From: Prinia subflava
Taxonomy: Eukaryota; Chordata; Aves; Passeriformes; Cisticolidae
Assembly (NCBI RefSeq): GCF_021018805.1
Contig: NC_086258.1
Span: 8,719,081 to 8,783,080, forward strand
DNA: 64,000 nucleotides
Direction: 5' to 3'
Shown: piece by piece, positions 11,775 to 22,100 of the stretch
Layout: each line of letters begins with the position of its first letter
Numbering within the stretch: the stretch's first letter is position 1
Notes under the pieces: model-generated
What the model saw: only the letters and a program-made list of their open reading frames with translations
Databases searched by the model: none
What the model was told of the DNA's origin: nothing
Translations under genes and position numbers: made by a program

Positions 11775-14700
11775 GTTTTGTGTGTTTGCCTTGCGTAGTT
11801 TTGCCTTTGATCAAGCTGATGTCTTTAGAGATGGTGTTGGTATTTTTCCTGGTACTCGTTCTGCTGATTTTCAGGCATTTTTCAGTGCCCCAGCACTTTG
11901 TTCCCTGCTGAGAAGGCAGCCAAAAATTCTTTGTCTATGTGTGTTTGACCTAGGGAGGTGCAGCTGGAGCTGGAGGTTTTAGGGATGCTCAGGTGTGGCA
12001 ACTGAGGAGAGGGTGCAGTTGATACCACCTGAGGGATGGGTCCCAAAATTCTAAAGCCAAAATGACCTGTAGGAGAGTCAGATCACCTGCTCTTAATGCA
12101 GTCAAATGCTGCTTTTATCTGTTCTTTTGACATCTTGCAGAGTTTTGTTTCTGTGCCCCTTGTGTCAGGGTGGAAAGTTTTGTATTTTGATCCCACTCGA
12201 GCTCCAGCAAGGGGGTTTTACAACTCCTTGTTGGTGAGGGGGAGTGAAGGCAAAATTAATAGCTGTGGAGCATGGTGGAGAGAAGTAGAGGACCTGGAAA
12301 GTTGTCTTGGCAGATATTGAGGGGCTTATTAGTGCTACTGCAGTATGTTAAGATTAGTTAGAAATTTAAAAAGCAATAAATGACAGATGTAGGAGTTTGT
12401 CAGCACGCAGCTCTCAGGCAGTGGTGCATCAGGCACTGAGGTGATAGTGCTGTGCTTTGTTAGGGCTTGATTCCTCTGCACAGTGGAATAGCTGCTTTCT
12501 TGGGATTTTGAGGTTGCAATCAAAGACTAATTCAGTTTGGAAGAGCCTTCTGGAAGATTCCAGTCCAATCGGCTCATCAGAGGAGGATATTCAGGACCTT
12601 GTGTGTCTCTATGGATCCTCCTCATCACTGAGCCACAGAAAGCAGTAAAACCTCTCTCAGCCTTTATGTCTTGGACTGAACCAACCCAGTTCTCTCAGCC
12701 AGGCACCTCCAGGTGCTTGTGGTGCTTCATCAACCAAGGATTCAGTGAGGGCATTGCAGGCACTAATGAATTTCCTCCATCTGGAGCGTTCATAACAATT
12801 TTATTTGTGTTGCATTTTAAGTGTCGGGTCAGAGCAGCAGGAAAGTTGTCATGTTCCTGTGGGTGTGTCAGTGCAGGGTGATGAAACAGGGGCAGGAGCT
12901 TCATCAGCCAGCCCAGATCCTGGTGAGATCCAGCTCTCCCTGAAACAGCAGCTGCGGGAGTAACCCGGGATTGACAAAACAGAATTTTGCATCTCAGAGC
13001 ACTGCTGTGTTCTTCTCCTGAGCTGGGCTGCTGGTACCTATTAGCACTGCTGGAGAAGTGTTTGTTTTATTACCTTTAATCTGAAAATCAGCATTCTGCT
13101 TCCATGGTGCTGATACCTTTGATGGGGTGGAACAGAGCAGCTGTTGCAGGATCTGTGTTGCCTTGGAAACAACTCATTTACAATCTGGCTTTTTTATACT
13201 GTTTTCCTTACCTTTCTTACCTGTTACTAGGTCCCAGCTACAGGAAGGTGGTGGCAATTTTTGCTGTGTTATAATAAAAAATGTAGCAAAATCTATGTTG
13301 GCTGTTCCTAGAATTTAGTGTTTCCTTGTCCAGTGCCCTCTGTCACCAGGTGCTCTTTGGGGGCAGGACAGAGACAGGTCCTTGTGCCCTGGGGTTGCCT
13401 CTGCAGCCCTGAGCAGGGAGGGTGGCAGTTCTTGCTGAAAGTTCAGGCCAACATCAGGGAAGGGAATTTGCACATAATACAAAAAGATTTGCTGCTGAGA
13501 GATTGCAGGTAAAAACCCCGAATTTTTTGCTCCCTTTTGAAGCTGTTTTTTCTGAAAAATGTGTCATGAGGCAGTGTGTTTGCTTTGGAAAGGGGGCACA
13601 GGTAAGCACACGGATTTGCTTTAGCCAAAGGCAGGGAGTGAGGAGAAGCTGAGTGCCTTTCTCCAGGCCTGACATCAGCCCTGTATTGTGAGTGCCTCTG
13701 GGTGCTTGTGTACAGCCGGGTAGGAGAAGGCAGGATCTCGTGTTTCTGCTGGATTTTTAGGGTTCTTCATCAAGAGGACCTGCCCTGCACTGGGGACAGC
13801 CCTGCTCCCGGCAGCTCACAGCAGCAGCAGCGCTGCACGGGCCGGCAATCCCGCGGCTCTCCAGCGGATGTCAGCATCGCAGAGCTCTTCCCGACCCGGG
13901 AACGAGAGGAGGACGCCACACAGCAGCTGCCACTGCAGGCTGCTCCGGACACTCAGGGGTAACCAGTCCCTTCTGCTCAGGAGCTCAGAACGAGCCTGTG
14001 CTGCTCAGGATGGAGACAGGAGGTGAGGCACCATCACTCACTCCCTGGGAATCTGAGCCTCTGCACACCTGAGGGCACAGCTCTGTCCCCAGGTCACACA
14101 GAGCTGCTGTGCCCAGGCATCCAGAGGTGTGAGAACACCTGAGGAGAACAAGCTGGTGGCTCTTTATTAATCTTTGAGCAGGGCTGGCAGTGGCCAGCAC
14201 AAATGAGCCAGGCAAGGGTTTGTCCTCACAGGGCTCAGGATCCAAACTGCTGCTCCCAGGCCGCCTTCCAGCCCAGTCCTGCCCATGGCTGCTGTGCTGG
14301 AATGAGCTGGTGCTGCTGCTTTGTGTCTGCTCCCAGGGCTGGTGCCAGGGCTGTGCCCAGCACTCCCTGCCCTTGTCCCGTGGCTCTGGGGAACAACCCA
14401 GCTTTGGGCCAGGCGCCGGGGCGGCACCGAGACCGGGCAGAGCCAGGCAGGGCCTGAAAGGAACAGCTCAGCCTCTCCTCAGCCTTTTCCCAGCCATGCA
14501 GGGCTGCTCTGTCTGCCCTGTTGTCCTGGAAACTTCTGGGCAGGGAATTCTCAGGGCTTTGTGCCTTCCCTCCACGGCCACATCCATGCTGGGATGGTGG
14601 TGGCTGCCAAGAGCCCCATGTGCTCACAGTGTAAAGCAATGTGGAGGTGGGTGCACAACACTTTTCTTAGCACATGTGGTGGTGTCTGTTACCAGAGACC

Positions 14701-14800
14701 ACCATTCAGCCCCTTCCCTATTCCAGAGGGCCAGGATTAGCCCTGCTGTCAGCCAGGAAATAATGGAAATGAGTATTTGCACTGAAGCTTAGACACAAAT
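11775..14800. other. Convergent DNLZ-GPSM1 intergenic region
   Basis: There is no recognisable coding exon. It contains one CR1-like fragment (12515-12725) and minus-strand TTTATT hexamers (reverse of AATAAA) at 13076-13081 and 14163-14168 that could be distal GPSM1 poly(A) signals. Open frames here do not match known domains. Confidence 0.5.
12515..12725 (-). mobile_element. Diverged CR1-like fragment downstream of DNLZ
   Basis: It is similar to the DNLZ intron copy at 10421-10600 and extends further, with CTGAACCAACCCAGTTCTCT, which resembles the reverse complement of CR1 (AACAACCCCAGTTCTCTCAGCC in many copies). The age and exact subfamily cannot be told by eye. Confidence 0.55.
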
Positions 14801-14801
14801 A

Positions 14802-14807
14802 TTTATT
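14802..14807 (-). terminator. GPSM1: Candidate GPSM1 poly(A) signal
   Basis: TTTATT on the + strand is AATAAA on the minus strand. It is 1.66 kb past the GPSM1 stop, a plausible 3' UTR length. Another minus-strand hexamer at 15380-15385 would give a shorter UTR. Which is used cannot be decided from the sequence. Confidence 0.45.
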
Positions 14808-15090
14808 AAGCACAATCCCCCCCACCCCTTTCCCCTTGAGCTGTATTCATTTCTAATATATTAATCCATTTGGCAGATTATTTTTTAGAAAAAAAAAAAC
14901 AAGTACCTGTGGGTTGGAAATTCCCCATTAAAATGACATTAGCAAATGCACATGTAAAAAATAAATAAGCTCATACATTCAAGTATATGGCAAATAATAC
15001 CTCAATAATACCTCTGAAAGCTTAATGGTCAGGTTCCAGTTCACCACCCAGCTAAGAGCTGCACAGGCCTGAGCCTGCAGCAGGTCAGGT

Positions 15091-15119
15091 CATCATCATC
15101 ATCATCATCATCATCATCA
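15091..15119. repeat. (CAT)n microsatellite
   Basis: About ten uninterrupted CAT triplets, within the probable GPSM1 3' UTR on the opposite strand (ATG triplets in the transcript). Confidence 0.9.
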
Positions 15120-16466
15120 ATGTTTTCCTCTTTTACAAGGCAGGGGATGGGCAGCTCCTCCTCTGCCCTCTCCAGAGCTCTGCCCAGCCCCAGGAGGGAG
15201 CCCCAGCCTCGGCCAAGCAGCAGGTGAGTGCTCCCAGGTAGCAGGTAAACTGCAGCTACCACTCCACATGGTCAGTGCAGGCAGGGTAAATGCCCCGTGA
15301 GCAGCATCACTGGTCTAAAAATATCTCCCTGCTGGTCGGGAATGTTTCCATCAAACGCATTTCAAATCAGAAGTGAGGATTTATTCTCTGCTTCGGCACA
15401 ACTCGGCGCTGCAGTTTCTGAAGTCCAGCAGAGTCTCTGGTCAAGCAAAGGAAAAAGACTTCACCTCTTCAAGTCAGGTCTCTGCTCCCTCCTCCAGCTT
15501 TTCCAGCTGGTCCAAAAGGGGAAGGAATGACAGTAAATGTGAGTTCCCAGCCAGCCCCCCAGGCTGGGGCTCTGCTGAGGCTCCAGTGGCTGGAGACAGG
15601 GGGGCAGAACCAGAATGTCTCACTGGGAGCAGCTCAGGCTGGTCTGGGGAGAAACGAGAGGAGGGAAAGGCCATTGGCCCAAGCTGCTGTTGGACACAGA
15701 AGGAAGAAGGGACGAGCCATGGGCAGAAAGCTTTGCTGGCTGTTGAGGCAGGGCCCTGTCACACACAGGTTCTGTCTTGGACACCCTCACATTGGCTCAT
15801 TGGCACCAGGAGCTGTCCCTGTTTGCCGTGGGCTGATGAACACTTGGGCAGAGACCTCTTTCCTCCTTTCCCCTGCTCAGGAGGTCCTGCAGGGCTGCAG
15901 CTGGAAGAAGAGAATGTCCAGGGCTCTCCAGAGAGTCCTCAGCAAACCTAAAATACACTCAGGTGTGTGGGACCACGATGCAGCTGGGGCGGAGTAAGGT
16001 TTAAAGGACTTGGGCTCTTTTCTCCTGTAGAAGGAACAAAGCTGAGCAATATGTTCCAGAGAAGAATCCAGAACCATTTGTGTCAGGGAAGACAGAAGGA
16101 CTTCAAAATGGAAAAGGTTCTTCCCTTTCCCTGTTTAAATAAAAGTGTTGTGGAAATAAAAGACATCAAGACTGGAGTTAACTACCCCCTGTGGGCTCCT
16201 CCAAGTCCCTGGGGTTTTAGGTGATCAACAAGGGGCTGCTAAAGTCTTCCAGGTGCTGTGCCCTGTGGCCCAGTATCCTAAAAAACCCCTTATTTAAAAA
16301 TTGTCCCCCATCCATTGGGCTCTCCCATAGGAACACGATGGAGGTGCAGCTCCCAGGACAAGACTGGCAGCACAGGAACACTCAGACTTGAAACCACCTA
16401 CTCTGTTTTTCCTTTTTAAAAAACAAAATAAAGCTGAAACAACCCCCCCAGACCAAAGCCCAGTTC

Positions 16467-19150
16467 TTAGCTGGAACCAGGTCTCTGCTGCTCCTCCTCC
16501 TCCTCCTGGGCTGAGGCCAAATCCACACGCTGCTCGTCCATGCGTTTGGCCTGGACACGCTGGATGAGGCTGAAAAAGTCTTCATCAGGCATGGTGGGGC
16601 CACGGGGGATGGAGTCTGGGGGGGCACAGCGCTGGTCATCGATCCTGGAGGACTGCAGGGGAGAGAGGGGCGTTAGGGCAGGGCCAGCACAGCTCCGCCG
16701 TGGAGCAGGGGGCTGGAGCAGACGTGTCAGAGCTGCCCAGCCCTGTGCCGTACCTGACACTTCATGAGCATGTTGAAGAACTCGTCCCCGGGCTCCTGGG
16801 CGTCCCCCTCCACACGCAGGTGGCCCAGGTTGTTGTGGGTTATCCGCAGGCCAGGCAGGTTGCCCACGTTGGCACGTTGGTCATCCAGGCGCCTGCTCTG
16901 GGAGCTGGCGATGAGGTCGAAGAACTCCTCTGTCTGTGGAGATGCCATCAGGGTGGACTGTGCTGGGGGAGAGGAAGAACACGGCAGGGTCACTGCTCTG
17001 CCTGCCCTGCCTGAGCTGCTGAGCCCAGATCCCCTGCCCCAGACTCCTCTCCACCCCACACAAACCCAGCAGGCAGCAGTGGGGAATCAGGAATCGATAA
17101 CGCAGAACCTCACACACCCACGTTGCACGGCTGGGTCCCCTGCGGGGCTCAGCCAGCTCCTGGAGGCCACCAAAGGTGCCACCTCCGCCCAGGAGACCCA
17201 GTAGCACCACCTGTGTGTGATCCCTGCTGTTTCCAGCACTGCTGCTTCCACTCTGGCTTCCACCTGAACCAAGAGGCACAGGCAGAGCTGGGCAATTACA
17301 GGTGAGCAGAGTTCCTGATGGCCCCTGTGGCTGTGACAGGCACCCACACTGTCCCAAGAGCTGGGAATAATTGCAGACAGGCCATCAGCAAAGCCCAGGC
17401 CTGGCTGAGCCTCTCACCTGGCAGCACCTTCCCAGGACCCCAGAAATCCTGTTTGCTCAAGGAGAGGCACTGCCAAGGTGAGTTCAGCTGTCACGGACTG
17501 CGGGACCTGCGTCAGCACCAGCAAAACACTCCTGGGCTCTGCTTCTTCTCAACCCACACAGCAGAGCCTGGGCCGTGCTGGGTCCCAGTCCAGAACCAGT
17601 CCATCCATCCAGCACTGACCCTTTGCAAACTCCTCTGGGCAGCGCTCCCTGGCAGGACCCTGCTGGCTCCTGCAGCTGCTGAGGAGGGAAAGACTCCCAG
17701 ACAGCAGACACTGCACTCAGGCAGGGACCAGCAAAGGAAAACTGAGAAATCCAGCCCAAGTGGTGTTACTTTCCCTGAGCACAAAGCACTGGAGCAGAGC
17801 CCGCTCCGAGCCTCCCGACACAAGTCCTAAGAGCCCCAGCTCATGGAGCTGCAGAAACACAAGAAAATCTCGGTGCTGACGCAGGGATGAGTTTCCTCCC
17901 CTTCAGCTAACAAAGAATCCTCAAAAATAACACGTCCAAAAGGCTCAGAGCCCAAATGAGCCAAACAGAATGTGGGGCTGCTCGTGCATTCTTTATAAAG
18001 CTTCACATTTTCAACCCCATCTCCTAAATTACACAGCTGTTACAGCCAAATGCACTTGTGTGTCAGAAATACATCCTTGACAAAGCAACGCTCATTTCCA
18101 CCTTATTTTTAGATGATAAAAACCCTCTCACCTCACAGCCAACCTGCCTTCCTGCCAAAACCTGACCTTCTCTGCTTCAGCCCCTGCCCTGGCACATGCT
18201 CCTTGTGCTGCAGCTCTGGGAGCAGGGACAGGGGTCTTCTCTCCCATTTGCACTTTGTATTCACTTGGAAACTGATGATGAACAAATCCATCAGGTTAAA
18301 TAACTGGTTTGAGCCCTTTGTGCTGGTGATTAAGCGTGTGAGGCTGATCCGTGCATTTCGGAGCTTCTCCCCAGCTTGGGTTAAACAAAGGCCCTGAACA
18401 CTGAAAAAGCCACGAAACCCAAGTGCAAACACAGCCCTGCCTGCCCTATTTGTCAGGCGCCTTCCTCAATTTATTCATGTCCTTCCTAGGGCTGAGTTGT
18501 TTGCCTGAGCAGCTTCCCACTGTTTATCCATCCTTCTGGCTCCTCTGTCCTCACACAGCACCTCTCACCACCGCATCCAAGAACAGTACAAAATCCAGAA
18601 GTTTTTCCCTCCATGGCAACGTTATTACAAAAACTGGCAATATTTTAACTTGCCTGAGAAAGCCTGACCTGGACCCTGCGTGTCCCAGACCCCAGGTTCT
18701 CACAAAGCTCCCTCAGCAATCACCATCATCATCTTCCTCCTGGAGGTACTAGAAAAATCCTTGTGCCAACCTCCCCGTTCAGAATCCAAGACTGAACTGA
18801 AAAAATCCAAGTGTATGTTGCATTTCTCTCGCTAATTTACTCTCCAAACCTTAGCTCACATTCTCCAGCCTTTCCCTCAGCAACCATTTCCATAAGAATG
18901 CTTTTTCCTTCCTTAAATACTGACTGAGACTGCCAAGGAACTGCTAAAGTTCAGCGAGCTGAGGGAAAACATCACGGGACGCGCACGGCAACAGCTGGGC
19001 ACGCCGCGGGAGCAGCGTCACTCCCACAGGATCAGAACTGGGAATGCATCAGTGCTCACATATCCGCTCTCCCAGGGCAGGGACCCGCGTGGCAGCTGCC
19101 TCCGCAGCCTCGGCAGGGCACTCCTCCAGCGGGCAGCGCTGATCATCCAT
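16467..19150 (-). CDS. GPSM1: Predicted short AGS3 reading frame (GoLoco-only) inside GPSM1
   Basis: An in-frame Met at 19150-19148, residue 485 of the long frame (R-M-D-D-Q-R), would open a 161-residue protein from the last three exons. It would have three complete GoLoco motifs and no TPR. Mammals have a heart-enriched AGS3-SHORT of about this size that starts at the equivalent Met; that is family knowledge. Here the isoform is inferred from the frame and from the CpG island in the preceding intron. No transcript evidence is available. Confidence 0.5.
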
Positions 19151-22100
19151 CCGGTTGCTCTGGAACTTGCTCAACAGGTCAAAGAAGCATTCCTCGTCCG
19201 AAGGAGTCCGGTTGATTTTCTGGGAAGAGAGAGGAGAGTCTGAGTCAGAACACCCCAAATACGTCCCTGAAACAAATTGATCCATCCAGTGCAGCCTAGG
19301 GTACAGCCGTGCCCTCTCCTGGTCTGTCCAGGGGCTGGCTCCTGGCTGTGCCCTGGGTGTGGAGCCTGCTGGGTCTCTGCTCCTTGGTCCCTCTGACCCC
19401 AGAGGCTCCGGGCACTGCCACAGCCCAAACCCGAGCCCGGCACACGGATGCAGCCGCTGTCGCTGCAGAGCAGCCAGAGAAACCTGGAGGCTGAATGGGA
19501 AAGAGGGGAAAGGAGACAGCATTCACCCTGGCACTGCTCCGAGGGAGCTTCTGGGCTGGAAAGGGCTGGGCTCAGAGCAGGATGAGGGAACCGTGCAGCC
19601 ACCCCGGCTGAAGAGCTGCCCTGTGCCCAGCCAGGGCTCAGCCCAAGCTCAGCGTTTGCTTTTTCCACCAGTTAAATCCAACCTTCCCAAGCCACTGCCC
19701 CTCACACCCCAATGCTTCCCCTGTGTCCTCAGCACAGCACTTGTAGCAGCCACCCAGCTGAAAATGCCACAAAATTACAGATTTTCAGGACAACAGCTCT
19801 TGCACAAGAGTCTCAAATGAGCACCTTGCACTGGACAGGGATATATTTAAGTTGTGCTGCAGGAAGCTCGCGTTGGAGGCAGCCTCTCCAAGCCACTTCC
19901 AGCAGGGAGAGGGGCTGTGTGTCCTGATCTGGAGCAGACAGAGCAGCAGGAACGACAGATCCTTCCAAGGAGTCGCTTGGAATGGGAGATAAAATTAGCC
20001 AGTGATAAGAGGGGCATCTGTCAGGCTTGGGGATATTCCCTACACACCAAGCTGGTCCCACCAGTTGCTGGGAAAAAAAAAAGCCACAACAAAAAGCAAC
20101 CAAAACCTCCTAGAACTGGGTCTATCTGAGCTATTTTCTAGCAGAGGCCAGTCTGGGAAGGGGCACTGGGTCCCTCCTGAGGGGCTGCACATTCTACCAG
20201 AGAGATGCAGAGGGCACAGCCAGACTTTTCAGTGGAGCAAGGGATTACCTTGTCTGCTGATGAAGCCAAATCCCTCTCCCAGCTCTGCTGGTGGCCATCT
20301 GGGCAGCCTGGGAGCCCTCCCAATCCCACCAGAGCTCTTCCCCACGGCAGGGACAGACAAAGCCCTTCAAGGGAGCTCTGCAGTGGGGAGAGACTTGTGC
20401 TGACAGGGTTAAAGCCACAAGTTGGATTGGGTAAATGAAGGAAAACAATTTTCCTGTATGCTAAGCGAAGCAGATGAGATGCACTCAGCTTCTATTTAGG
20501 GCAGCGTCAAAATTAGCAGCGGGCCAGAGAGGAACATTGGCAATGTGGGAGCTGATCAGGGAGGGGAAAAACCCCTCTCACCTCCTGCCTGCCACGTGCT
20601 GATCCACTAATGGAGCCACAGCTCCAATGGACCCTCTGAACCACCAATAGTTGCACCTCAGAAACCAAAGCTGGCTTGGGCTTGAACTGAGGGTGAACTA
20701 CATCTCTCACAGCTCTGCTATGTTGGGTTGTGTGACCCAAATTTCAGGGTAGAGGAGGAAACCGGTTCATTCACACCGAGCCTCCCTCCCGCTGTTCCAC
20801 GACTGCACGGAGTAAATCAGAGCAGTCCTGGATCCAGGGAGGAGTCCCAGCTTGCAGGAGCAGCCTGGCAGTGCCTGGCCAGAGCCCCCAGCTCAGAGTT
20901 CCCCCTCCACAGACATCAAATCCTGCAGAGACCCTGCTGTTCAGGGTGTCAGGACCCTCCCAATGCACCTGGCAGAGAAAAGGATGCTCTGAATCAGTAG
21001 GAAAAGCACACGGAGGTGTGGGACAGGGCTGGCTGTGTGCCACCTCCCAGTGGCACCCGAGGGGCAGGAGGGCACTGCCCGTGGGCTATGTTAGTGCTGA
21101 CAGGGCTGTGCCAGCCCGGGATGGCCCACGGGCAGCCTCAGGGCACAAGGCTCCCTCGAACCAAACCCTGCCCCAGGCTTGAACTTCTCTAATTAAAATG
21201 CCCAAATACGACAAGGCTGGGCTCCTTCCCTGCCAGGCTGCTCCCAGCCCCGAGGCAGGAGCTGCCAGGGCAGATGGAGGTGTGATCACACCCTGGGGCT
21301 TGGCCATCTGCTCTGAGCTGTGCTCGCCCAGGGCCTTGGCTCTGCCAGGGTCAGGGGCTTCCCGGGAGCCAGGGCATCCCCTCATGGGGCTGAGCAACAG
21401 CCCTGCCACAGCACAGCCACATCCCCAAATGCTCCTGGGCACCAGCTTCGCTTTCCAGCCCCAAAACCCCTTCTCACCTCATGGCCGGTGTCTCTGTCTG
21501 CCCTCATCCCTCCTCCTCTGCCTCCAGCACTGCAACTGCCCAAATTCTGCCAACTGTCACCTTCCTGTGGCAGCCAGACGCCGTCACAAAGAGTAAAACC
21601 AACCCCATCTGCAGGGGGCAGAGGGACCCAGGGGCTGCTGGCACTGTAGAGATCTCCCCGGGGCAGATTTGGCTGCAAACCCGCTTGCCCTTGGCACGGG
21701 AACAGAGACACTCCCACCTCAGCCCACACAGGGACAAGGACAAGTGTGGAGCCTCTGCTCCTGCTCCCTGACCTTGGGCAGGACAGGTCTGGCACCATCC
21801 CAAGCAGGTGGAGGTCCCACTTATGGGGTCAGAGCTTTGTTCACATTTTCTGAGTGCTGGGGACAGGACTCCCTCTCCTCACACAGGCCACTGGAAGGCA
21901 TCCAGGCTTTTGCACACATTCCCTTGCTGGTGGAGGAACAGGCTGTTTAACCTGCCTGGGTGGATTCAGGATGTGTAAAACCACAGCCAAGGTGTAGAAA
22001 AGGCAGCAAAAAGCAGCTGCAGAGAGTGACAGGCGCCTGCTCTGCCACTGTCCCCTCTCCCTGTAGGCTGGGACCAGCTCAGGAGCCCCAAGCCAAGGTC

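Noticed and set aside
11680..14792. Open frames between DNLZ and GPSM1 as possible small genes
   Set aside because: They have low complexity or ordinary composition, no domain, no splice or promoter signals, and some overlap CR1-like sequence.
16952..16957. Acceptor GCACAG/TCC for GPSM1 exon 16962-16754
   Set aside because: It would break the phase with exon 19219-19060. The CCCCCAG five bases upstream restores frame and gives [13 protein letters not shown], matching the family.
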